Part shown: positions 53,091 through 61,395 of the stretch, one piece after another
Layout of the letters: every line of letters starts with the position of its first letter
Position numbering within the stretch: position 1 is the stretch's first letter
Translations under genes and position numbers: made by a program
Source of the DNA: Symbiodinium sp. CCMP2592
Lineage: Eukaryota > Sar > Dinophyceae > Suessiales > Symbiodiniaceae
DNA length: 64,000 bases
Reading direction: 5' to 3'
Assembly: GCA_905221615.1 (NCBI GenBank)
Contig: CAJNDT010003046.1
Span: 131,501 to 195,500, forward strand
Notes under the pieces: model-generated
Database searches by the model: none
Seen by the model: only the letters and a program-made list of their open reading frames with translations
Told to the model about the DNA's origin: nothing

Positions 53091-53792
53091 GTCACTGCGT
53101 GGGGGATTGATCTCGACTTGGTTGCTGCTCTCCCCACCAGAGCTGTAATGAATGTAGGTGTGGCTGGCTTGCACTCTCCACAGACTGGACCCTGTCTCTC
53201 CCTCTTACTTCCACACGTGCAATCCTATGCAGGCAGAACCGGCGGCCGTTCCTTTTGCACTCACTGCCGGCGGCGGTTCGTCTGTGCAACGGGATAGCTC
53301 TGATTGCTCAGGATAGAAGACACATATAGCACTTAGCTATGGGCATTGACTTGAGCCAAACGTTGCGTGGGCGGTCACATAGAAAGGTAAAGATGAGGGA
53401 CGCGTAGCGTGCCCCCTTAGAGTCGAGGGACGCGTAGCGTGCCCCCTTCTCTTGCACTTTACACGGTCTTGCTCACAGCTCTTATAGTGACACCTTAGAA
53501 CTTGACAAGGCATCGCAGTCCGTTCGCACCCCCCATGAGTTGCGTCTCCGACGCTGCTCACCCGGAAGATGGCACGATAGGACAACAGAAAATGTTCCGC
53601 CGCAACGTTGACATTGAAAATCAGAGCTTTGCATCCCAATTAGAAACGTTGTGACACTCATCTACGTCAGTAACGATCCCCTGAAATGGCAAACGAATCA
53701 GGCGTCACCGAAGAAAGAAGCATTCGCGATGGCATTCCATGGGCGAAGCTCAGAGGTCACGAACTGATAGGCGAGGAAGACCAAGCGTTGAT
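53091..53792. other. Spacer after the second retroelement ORF
   Basis: No supported gene. It holds the presumed 3' untranslated and perhaps LTR sequence of the minus-strand element, including the direct repeat at 53393. The 5' LTR is outside the window, so LTR limits cannot be set. Confidence 0.5.
53393..53452. repeat. 30-bp direct repeat with internal palindrome
   Basis: GAGGGACGCGTAGCGTGCCC followed by CCTT occurs twice, 30 bp apart. Each copy contains the small palindrome ACGCGTAGCGT. Lies downstream of the minus-strand ORF2. Confidence 0.85.
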
Positions 53793-56700
53793 TCATCTCC
53801 ATCTTCGCGTGGTCGCAGGATCGCGGTCCCAGGGCCGGAGGTTTTCCTCTGGATACTGTTCCCGATGCTTTCCCTTGTCCTTGCCTTTGTTTCGGCCTTT
53901 GCCGGCGGTGTAGTCGTAGTAGGAGTTGGAGTTCCAGCCTCCATGCTGCTCACCTCCGGTTCTCCCACGCCCTTTTGAAGGTCCCTTGGCCGAAGAAGCG
54001 CTTTCACGTTCCTCCGTAGTGACAGGCGTGTCCAGGATGGAAGTACCACCTGGAGGGAGATAGTCAGCGGCCGAAATGTGGTGTAGGGCTTCAGTACGCT
54101 TGGTCGTCGGGTTTTGCTGTCTCTCAACCTTGGATCTGTTCAATCTGTCCATGAAATGCGCAGGCATTTGCACATTGTGGTCCACCAGCAAGCCGATGGT
54201 CTGGACTGACTGATCAGAATGAGTCAGCAGGATACCGACGGGGTCGATGTACAAGAAGTCCACCGGTCCAGTTGGCGTTGGTCGTAGCACTGAGAATTGT
54301 TGGTGTCCCGTCACCATTGGAATCACCTCGCACAGGACGTTCAGGCAACAAAAGTGCATAGCCTTCACATCTTCATCCCTTTCGCTCTTCAAGTAAGTAG
54401 TAGGGTTGAAGTTGTCCCTGCCAATTCCCATCATGTTGGCTCCCCGTGTAAGCAACGAAAGCATCTGGTTCGTCCGGAAGCGCTTCAAGGTGTAAGTCCC
54501 GTTGGGATCATACTGCTTGAGGTTCTCAGGCTCCTTGGCAAAGCGAATGATCTCCTCATCAGTCACATCCTTGCTCACACCCGTTTCCCTATCCACTGCC
54601 GCCAAAGATCCCCACTTTCCGAGCACATCATAGCGTTGGCCAAGTGCGAAACTTTCCCTCATCTGGAACAACGGCATAGTCGCCCACTTTGCGAATCCTG
54701 ACCAAGCCTTGTAGATGGATCTGCATACCACGTATGCCATGTACGAAAGAGCGGTCATGTTCGCGTCAATGCAATGGGCATTTCGCTTTCCAGAATAGTA
54801 GGATGGCTGCATGGCGGTACGTGCAAGTTGTAGCTCAGGATCGATGTTCAAAGACTGGCCGGTAATGAAGACGGGACGACGTTCCTGTGCAATTGCTTCT
54901 GGTACTGCGTCATCAAAGTCCTCTCCTGGCTCTATGTCCATTTCTTCATCAGGTTCCTGTTCTGGATCGTCCTCCGCGATGACAGATGGTTCTGGGATTT
55001 CCTCAGGTTCCGCAACGGTCTCTACCTCCATGGCTTCCTGCTCCTCTTCGGGCGCCTCAGGCACTGCGGCTGCTGCGGCTTCCATTGTCTGAGCAATGAA
55101 GTCACTGGGGATCTCCGTAGGAGTCTCCCGTTGTGGAGAACCTTGGTAATATCCGCTCGAAACGAACTGTGACCAGCAAGACGTGCATCGGGAGAAACAT
55201 GCTGGAACGATGTTGTAGCATGCCGGGCATACCCTCATTCTCCGTCCATCCTCGTCTCTGCGTAGGTCTTCGGGTCGCCAATTCTTGATGACAAACTTGA
55301 TTCCTTTGTCCATGTAGTGATGCCGAACCGTGTTCTCCCTGTGGGACTCCAGGACAGTCGTGAGGTCTCGAATGATCTGCTCCTTGCTTGTGTCGTGGGG
55401 TCCAGGAGGCATCTCGCAAAGCAATTCCATGATCTTGCTTGGCGTTCGGTATCTCTCGAACTCAGGAAGCAACGGTGATGCATTGTAGTCCAACACCAGC
55501 TCTTTCTCCAACCGTTCATCGTAGATCTTTTCCACCAGAGCGAAAGAGTGTGTATCTCGAGGATCCGGGACGCAAAACCATACCTCCTTGACGAAATGGA
55601 AAGGTATCGTTCGGCCAACGATCATGATGCCGCTGTCTGTGATACGTCCATCTTCTCGTGCAAGGTCCTGCGATGGGACATGAAGGACCGCCAGTGGCAT
55701 GTGCTTGGCGTCTCGTCCATGTACTCGCATCTTGGTCGTTGCGTTCCGGTGATCGAACGGCGCAAACACCCCCCAATAGCTGTGGAGTCTGCCACCTTGG
55801 TTGCCTCGGAATTGGCGCCTATGGTCGAAGTCCCCGTCGGGGTCCTCCGAACCAGGCATGATGCCTTGCGTGACAATGGAATCCAAGTTGCGGCATGCCG
55901 TAGCGTGGAACGCACCTCCAAGACGTTGCAAGAGGGTCATAGATGGAGATATTGCGAACCTGTTCTTGTCCAACTGAAGCAAGTTGTTCTGGGGATCTGA
56001 GTGCGCAGAGTGACCACTCGTAGCCCGAACTGCCCATGGCTTCACCCAGCCGTTGCACATGTTCAGGTACCTCTGGCCGTGCCGGCAATGATCATTGTTC
56101 TGGATCTCCGTGATCTGGTCCTGAACCGATACCAACCTGTTCGAACCTGCTGATCCAAGAGTTTCCGTGCCGGGGTCCTTCACTCTCACACCCAGGAACT
56201 GCAACCGAATCTTGGCCTTGTGGCGTTTCGTGGCTGCAATCATGTTCCCTTGGAACAATAGCTGAAGTCTTTCATTGTACACTCTCTTCTTCTGTTGCTC
56301 ATCGGTCCTTGAGACCGCTTCGGTGATGCGTCTGCTTTCATGGGTCCATAGTGGCTCATGCCTCACCAAATCTTCGATCATCACCCACCCTCCTTCATCA
56401 CATTTGATGACACTGTTGAATGCCACCTGGCACCTGTTGTCAAGCCATTCCGAGCCTGGGCGCCTGGCGATTCTGTGGCGCAGGTCAGATTGGATGCATG
56501 ATAGCGCCCAATCCGCGTTCAGTCTGCGCTGACGGGTGATGTCGCGAAGGACAACTTCGTTCACGAGGTCCCATCGATTGTTGATGAAGCTTGCACCCTT
56601 GGTTGGGATCAGGTCGAGAATCCCGCACCGGATTGGCCTTCCGCCGCCGATGGATTCGTAGCCTGCATTGGTGTAGCTATGAGTGGTATCATCGTAAGCA

Positions 56701-59700
56701 AAGCTAGGACGGTCTCCTCGTTGAGGTAGGCGTCGGTCGCGATGGTCCGAAAGCTGCTCAATGAGGTCCACCACTCGCTGGCTATTCTCTGGTCCCGATT
56801 CCTGCAGTGGTACGCCACAAGCATCATGTAGGCCCCGACGGTTCTCCACATCCGTGCAGAGATTGTGTTTGTTCTCATAACGGATCAAGACCACATCACC
56901 CCGTACGGCTTCGCCTCCGCGTCGCGGTCGGGCTTTGGCCTTGGGTCGTCGGTCCGAGGATGCAACACTCACATGGTCTGTGGTGTCAACGTCCATTGGC
57001 TCAGCCTCTTGTGGAGGTACTCGACGTGGATATCGAAGAAGGCTTTCCTTGATAATCTGGACGCCTCGAAGTACCAGATCCCGGGTCGCAGCATTTTCTG
57101 TGCAATTGGACAGAGTGTGTAGATCACTGCCACAAGCGACACAGAACGTGAGGCGGTCGCTTCCGACCGACATTTCGCCCTGAGCGAGTACTCCCACATA
57201 GTCCTGAAGCTGCGCGACAAATCCTTCACGAATTGCATGCCTGGGATCAGGGCCTTCTGCACCTTGTTCTTCTTCGGGTTGCGCATCCACATCTACATCC
57301 TGTGCAGGTATTGGTGGAGCAACTGAGAACCCTGGATCGTCCGTGACGTTGTCAGCGGCCTGTGTCTCGTCGGTTCTCGCAATCTCTACAGGGTAGATAT
57401 CACCATCGACGATCACTGTGAAATCAATCACGAGGTCAGCGGACATGTTGTTGACGATCTCAGCGACTGCTTCATTCTTCTTGGGCGGTGTCCTTTTGCG
57501 CGGGGAGTCAACCGTGATCAGCTCGATAGCTTCGGCCGACGCGTAGCGGAAGAATGATCTTTCGATTCCCCTCGCGCACGCATTTGCTCCCTCAAGGCCA
57601 CCCCAATTCGGAAAATGACTTGGGTGTCTCATTGCAATTGTAAGAAGCCCGAGCGCCAGCTCCACCGTGTCACCCAGGAGCTCTTCCTTGGGCAAGACTG
57701 ACCCTCTGTAGCATTCTTGGCGCTCTTCCGGAGTCAAAAGCATTCTCATGAAACCAGCATAAGCGCAGTTCCCGGCATCGTAGTAGCAGATGTAGCATGT
57801 CTTGCCTTCGGAGTCGTACCCTCTGTCCCATGCCAACTGTTTGGCCTTTCCCCATGCCGCGTACTCGATGGCCTGACTGGCTGTGATTCGGAGACCACCG
57901 TAGTGAGAAACCGTCTTGCCGATGTCTTCATAGACCATCTCCGCACAAACTTTGAGGAACTCCTTGATGTCCACGCGAGGATCCACGAATTGGAGCCTCA
58001 GGTCATAAAGGTGCTTTGCGCAAGCCAAGGTGTACTTCTGGGACGTGATCAAGTCATTGAAGGAGCCGATTTGATGCTGCATCTTCAAGGCTGAAGTATG
58101 CGCGCACCCAATGCAGTGTCCAGGATACCCGTTTCCGGTCGGCTTGAAGAAGGCTTGTGCGTAGCACTCAGCCAACTTCATTGCTTCACATCCAGGGCAA
58201 TAGAACGTTCTCCCTTTGACATAGCCGGTGTTCGGGGTCGCATAGGTGTCGATCCGGAACCAGTAGTGCCTGTTGTCGTAGTAGGCTTCGGGAACGGTCA
58301 TGGCGATGTCAAAATCCTGCCAGGTGACTGTGGACGATTCAGCGACCGTGTCACCCTGGGCACCCGACCTGATCTGTTGCTGCTGTTCTCCCGTAAACCA
58401 TGTCTGCGAAATCTTGGTGGACGTCTTGACTTCACTCTTGTCCTCCCAAATCTCGACAAGCGACGGGTGAGCGACTGAGTCGGTTCGGACAGTTTCGTCC
58501 CATGAGCGAACTTTCGATGCCTCAACAAAGCACGTGGATACCATCTTCTCGCAGAACAGCTGCTTCTCGTAGATAGCGAAGCCCAATTTGAACCTGACCC
58601 GATTGTCCGGTGCTGGCACCTTTTCGGCTGACAGTGTATGCACGCCTGATGACGCATGTTTCGTCTGGCTGTACATTCTTGACCAAAACGAAGATCCATG
58701 AATCACCACGCATGCTCGGGCTCGCAACTCCAGTTCAATATACATTCCCAGCGCGTGGAAACCGTTGAACAGAGAAGCTTTCTGTCGAAGGTAATTGCTG
58801 GCTGCTCCTACGAACCGTAAGTCGTGATTGATGTTGACAATTGGAGGGCGCGTGGTACGCTTCCCTGCCGCAATGATAGGGTCAACGTACGTGACCTTGA
58901 GCTGTCGCTGCAAGTCAGAACGAATTGCTGCTCCGTCTCCGACCTCACTCATCGGAAATGACATGTTCTCGATGAGGATCGCCTGGAGAGACAGATGGTA
59001 ATGCAATGTGACGGTTGCAAGCTGCTCTTCAGTCAAGCCATCCAATGTCGCATTCACAGATTCCAACGATCCTTTTGTGACTTGGAAGTTGTAGTTGGCA
59101 CCTGTGGTGATCGACGGGCTCACAATGTAGATCTCACTCCATCCATGCATGCCGAGGTTCTCTCTCACTGTATGCGTTGATCCCCTGGTCCTTGCGACCA
59201 TGTCAAAGTCTTGGACGAGGATTGTGCATTGAGAGCGCATAGTCGCGGCATCAGGCTTGCCACCCATACCCAAACTATTGCGAAATCCGTTCAGCGTGTT
59301 CATGGTGTTGATCCTTGCTTCTTCCGGAATTTCATCGTTGTCGACAAGATCGTTGTCTGCCTCGATCATCACTGCCGAGGTAAGCATCGGAGGAGAAGGA
59401 AGATGCACGCATGACACCAATGCCAATGCATGGTACAGCCGTGAATACATCCGTAACCACACCTTCGTACTCAGCTTCACGTAGACCTTCAGGTTGAGAC
59501 CCTTGTCATCACTTTGAGAGACGGAACGGATCCTTGCCAAATAGGTCACCAGTCTTCTGACGTAATGCTGAATCGGTGTGGTCCCCACGTCGTGGTTGGC
59601 CACAAACTTTGGCGTCTCATCAATGGTAGGTGGGTACTCGTCTTGATCACGGGTCGTCGCCAGCAAGCTCGAGCGACAGCCCTTTTCATCGATGTTGACA

Positions 59701-61283
59701 TAATGGTACCAACTTTCCTGAGCGCCAGCGGGGATTGGAGCTTCCTCCCATGTCGGTTGCGATGGTTCCTCTTCCGGTTGCGAAGACGATGGTTGTGGAG
59801 GAGGTGCCGCGGAAGATGACGACGCCGATGCCGTTGCCTCGTCCGTCCTTGCCCTCTTTGGTCCGTGGCTAGGGGTGGCTCGAGGCTCGGCAGCGGATCC
59901 TTGCGATTGTCCCGGCGTTCTTCCATGCTCAGGGTGCACGATTCCTTCCGGTTCGAGGTTGCTTGCCGTAGGCATCGCAACTCTCCCCGTTGAGTATACC
60001 CAGCTAGGATGCCGTTGAAGATTGGGCGGAAATAGGCCATCATCTTGCATAAGCGGACTTGGTGCCCCCATCTGTTGGAATTCTGCTTCCCATATGCCCA
60101 ACGTGGCGCGTTTGGTAGAGCAGTCGACCACGTACCCAGATTCAACTCCGCACTGATTCCAGGTGTAGCCACGGAACGCATCCGGCAATTGGAAGCCGTT
60201 CCTGTCCTGATCTGCACATACAGCATCCACATGGTGCTTGAGGAAAGCATACGTGGTGTAGTCGGAATCAGGGAGCACATCGTTGGACCATCTGTAATGC
60301 GGGTGTCCAGTTTCTGGATCAACCCATGATACGTAGGAATGAAGCACGTGGAGACAGACACTGAACGCCTGGAGCGAGTTCATCGCAAAGGCGAGCGGAT
60401 GTCCCATGCCTTGAGGCATTGTGCGCATCATCAAAGCCAGCTGGTGAACGTTGAGTGGCGTAGCGCCATCGTTGCTCGCTGCACATTCCTGGTTGTAGGT
60501 CCGTAGTCCATACCCAGTGTGTTTTGCGAACATGTACATCAGCTTGCACACCCTACATAACGTAGGCTCTGCCAACAGGTCTGATTGGTCAGGTGCTCTA
60601 CCTGACATAGGCAACTTGTGGTAGTAGTCCTGATTCACCGTATACCATTGTTGAATTCTCGTGTCTGTCACGGCCTGGTAGGGCGTCTCCACGGAGTTGA
60701 TGAGAACGGCGAGGTTGTAGTACACGTCCGCACTGACGATGTTCCTTGTTGCAGTGTTCAAGTCGAACCGAACTTGTTTTCGTTCTTGTTCCAGTTCAAC
60801 TACAGCCAATTTTGCATCATCGCGGATCACTTCCTCATCCACCATAAACCTGGTGATGGCATTGAACTTCCCCTCGTAGTCAGCAACAATGTGTTTGAGA
60901 CCTCCACCAAACTTGATGACCATGGCGAGTATCTCCCCATAGGGTTTGTCCATGTACTCCTCAGGGGCAGCAAATAAGCAAGCTTTGAGGATTTCTCGGA
61001 CTCGAATGGAAAGATCCCCTCCTGGCGACAGATTTGCACACGTGAACAGCAAGACCAACGGAGGTGCTTTGAACGCTGCCCATGTGCGAATGAGATCATT
61101 GTCGACCACTTTGTCTTTCGTAATCTTCGGCGGGAGCGAAACGCTCTGCGACGAATCCCCAGAATACATCTCCAGGAACTTGTGGAACTTCAGAAACGTT
61201 CGCATCATCCCACCAGACGGGAAAACTTCTTCGTGGTCCACTCCTTCGAAGGCCAGCTCGTAGGCATTGTAGCTTTCAGCCAT
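53793..61283 (-). CDS. Retroelement ORF2, 2496 aa, with Tpt1/KptA-like domain
   Basis: An unbroken intronless frame with a good start context (GCCATGG) and a TGA stop. Most of it matches nothing I recognise. Visible parts: Cys pairs YCPGC..CIGC (about 1027-1062) and CYIC (about 1158); a zinc knuckle-like CVACGSDLHTLSNC (about 1377-1391); a domain at about 1595-1910 resembling RNA 2'-phosphotransferase Tpt1/KptA (LRHRIARR near 1604, GGWVMIEDL, WAVRATSGHS near 1752, GAFHATACRNLDSIVTQGI, RLHSYWGVFAPFD); a zinc ribbon CPAC..CTSC (about 2015-2040); and an acidic Glu/Pro-rich linker (about 2060-2140). The Tpt1 family removes a 2'-phosphate from RNA splice junctions using NAD. The ORF starts 112 nt after the end of a copia-type pol frame on the same strand, so it occupies an env-like position. 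Function of the whole protein is unknown. Confidence 0.85.
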   Translation of the reverse strand: MAESYNAYELAFEGVDHEEVFPSGGMMRTFLKFHKFLEMYSGDSSQSVSLPPKITKDKVVDNDLIRTWAAFKAPPLVLLFTCANLSPGGDLSIRVREILKACLFAAPEEYMDKPYGEILAMVIKFGGGLKHIVADYEGKFNAITRFMVDEEVIRDDAKLAVVELEQERKQVRFDLNTATRNIVSADVYYNLAVLINSVETPYQAVTDTRIQQWYTVNQDYYHKLPMSGRAPDQSDLLAEPTLCRVCKLMYMFAKHTGYGLRTYNQECAASNDGATPLNVHQLALMMRTMPQGMGHPLAFAMNSLQAFSVCLHVLHSYVSWVDPETGHPHYRWSNDVLPDSDYTTYAFLKHHVDAVCADQDRNGFQLPDAFRGYTWNQCGVESGYVVDCSTKRATLGIWEAEFQQMGAPSPLMQDDGLFPPNLQRHPSWVYSTGRVAMPTASNLEPEGIVHPEHGRTPGQSQGSAAEPRATPSHGPKRARTDEATASASSSSAAPPPQPSSSQPEEEPSQPTWEEAPIPAGAQESWYHYVNIDEKGCRSSLLATTRDQDEYPPTIDETPKFVANHDVGTTPIQHYVRRLVTYLARIRSVSQSDDKGLNLKVYVKLSTKVWLRMYSRLYHALALVSCVHLPSPPMLTSAVMIEADNDLVDNDEIPEEARINTMNTLNGFRNSLGMGGKPDAATMRSQCTILVQDFDMVARTRGSTHTVRENLGMHGWSEIYIVSPSITTGANYNFQVTKGSLESVNATLDGLTEEQLATVTLHYHLSLQAILIENMSFPMSEVGDGAAIRSDLQRQLKVTYVDPIIAAGKRTTRPPIVNINHDLRFVGAASNYLRQKASLFNGFHALGMYIELELRARACVVIHGSSFWSRMYSQTKHASSGVHTLSAEKVPAPDNRVRFKLGFAIYEKQLFCEKMVSTCFVEASKVRSWDETVRTDSVAHPSLVEIWEDKSEVKTSTKISQTWFTGEQQQQIRSGAQGDTVAESSTVTWQDFDIAMTVPEAYYDNRHYWFRIDTYATPNTGYVKGRTFYCPGCEAMKLAECYAQAFFKPTGNGYPGHCIGCAHTSALKMQHQIGSFNDLITSQKYTLACAKHLYDLRLQFVDPRVDIKEFLKVCAEMVYEDIGKTVSHYGGLRITASQAIEYAAWGKAKQLAWDRGYDSEGKTCYICYYDAGNCAYAGFMRMLLTPEERQECYRGSVLPKEELLGDTVELALGLLTIAMRHPSHFPNWGGLEGANACARGIERSFFRYASAEAIELITVDSPRKRTPPKKNEAVAEIVNNMSADLVIDFTVIVDGDIYPVEIARTDETQAADNVTDDPGFSVAPPIPAQDVDVDAQPEEEQGAEGPDPRHAIREGFVAQLQDYVGVLAQGEMSVGSDRLTFCVACGSDLHTLSNCTENAATRDLVLRGVQIIKESLLRYPRRVPPQEAEPMDVDTTDHVSVASSDRRPKAKARPRRGGEAVRGDVVLIRYENKHNLCTDVENRRGLHDACGVPLQESGPENSQRVVDLIEQLSDHRDRRLPQRGDRPSFAYDDTTHSYTNAGYESIGGGRPIRCGILDLIPTKGASFINNRWDLVNEVVLRDITRQRRLNADWALSCIQSDLRHRIARRPGSEWLDNRCQVAFNSVIKCDEGGWVMIEDLVRHEPLWTHESRRITEAVSRTDEQQKKRVYNERLQLLFQGNMIAATKRHKAKIRLQFLGVRVKDPGTETLGSAGSNRLVSVQDQITEIQNNDHCRHGQRYLNMCNGWVKPWAVRATSGHSAHSDPQNNLLQLDKNRFAISPSMTLLQRLGGAFHATACRNLDSIVTQGIMPGSEDPDGDFDHRRQFRGNQGGRLHSYWGVFAPFDHRNATTKMRVHGRDAKHMPLAVLHVPSQDLAREDGRITDSGIMIVGRTIPFHFVKEVWFCVPDPRDTHSFALVEKIYDERLEKELVLDYNASPLLPEFERYRTPSKIMELLCEMPPGPHDTSKEQIIRDLTTVLESHRENTVRHHYMDKGIKFVIKNWRPEDLRRDEDGRRMRVCPACYNIVPACFSRCTSCWSQFVSSGYYQGSPQRETPTEIPSDFIAQTMEAAAAAVPEAPEEEQEAMEVETVAEPEEIPEPSVIAEDDPEQEPDEEMDIEPGEDFDDAVPEAIAQERRPVFITGQSLNIDPELQLARTAMQPSYYSGKRNAHCIDANMTALSYMAYVVCRSIYKAWSGFAKWATMPLFQMRESFALGQRYDVLGKWGSLAAVDRETGVSKDVTDEEIIRFAKEPENLKQYDPNGTYTLKRFRTNQMLSLLTRGANMMGIGRDNFNPTTYLKSERDEDVKAMHFCCLNVLCEVIPMVTGHQQFSVLRPTPTGPVDFLYIDPVGILLTHSDQSVQTIGLLVDHNVQMPAHFMDRLNRSKVERQQNPTTKRTEALHHISAADYLPPGGTSILDTPVTTEERESASSAKGPSKGRGRTGGEQHGGWNSNSYYDYTAGKGRNKGKDKGKHREQYPEENLRPWDRDPATTRRWR

Positions 61284-61395
61284 GGCTCGGGTTTCGGTCC
61301 TTCCTCCGTAGGAGGGAAGTCCCTACACCCTACTCGACTTCACGGTTCCGGGTTCTCCGTAAGAGGCACCCTTCCCCGATCCGTCTGGTCAGACC
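61284..61395 (-). other. 112-nt spacer between pol end and ORF2
   Basis: The upstream frame ends at 61396 and ORF2 starts at 61283 in a different frame. The spacer contains a CTTCCTCC..GGAGGGAAG stem (61300-61319) on the plus strand. It could hold a trans-splice acceptor or a reinitiation signal; neither is proved. Confidence 0.5.

Noticed and set aside
51615..53297. Poly-Leu, poly-Tyr, Ser/Gly-rich and Thr-rich ORFs
   Set aside because: Translations of hexanucleotide and triplet microsatellites.
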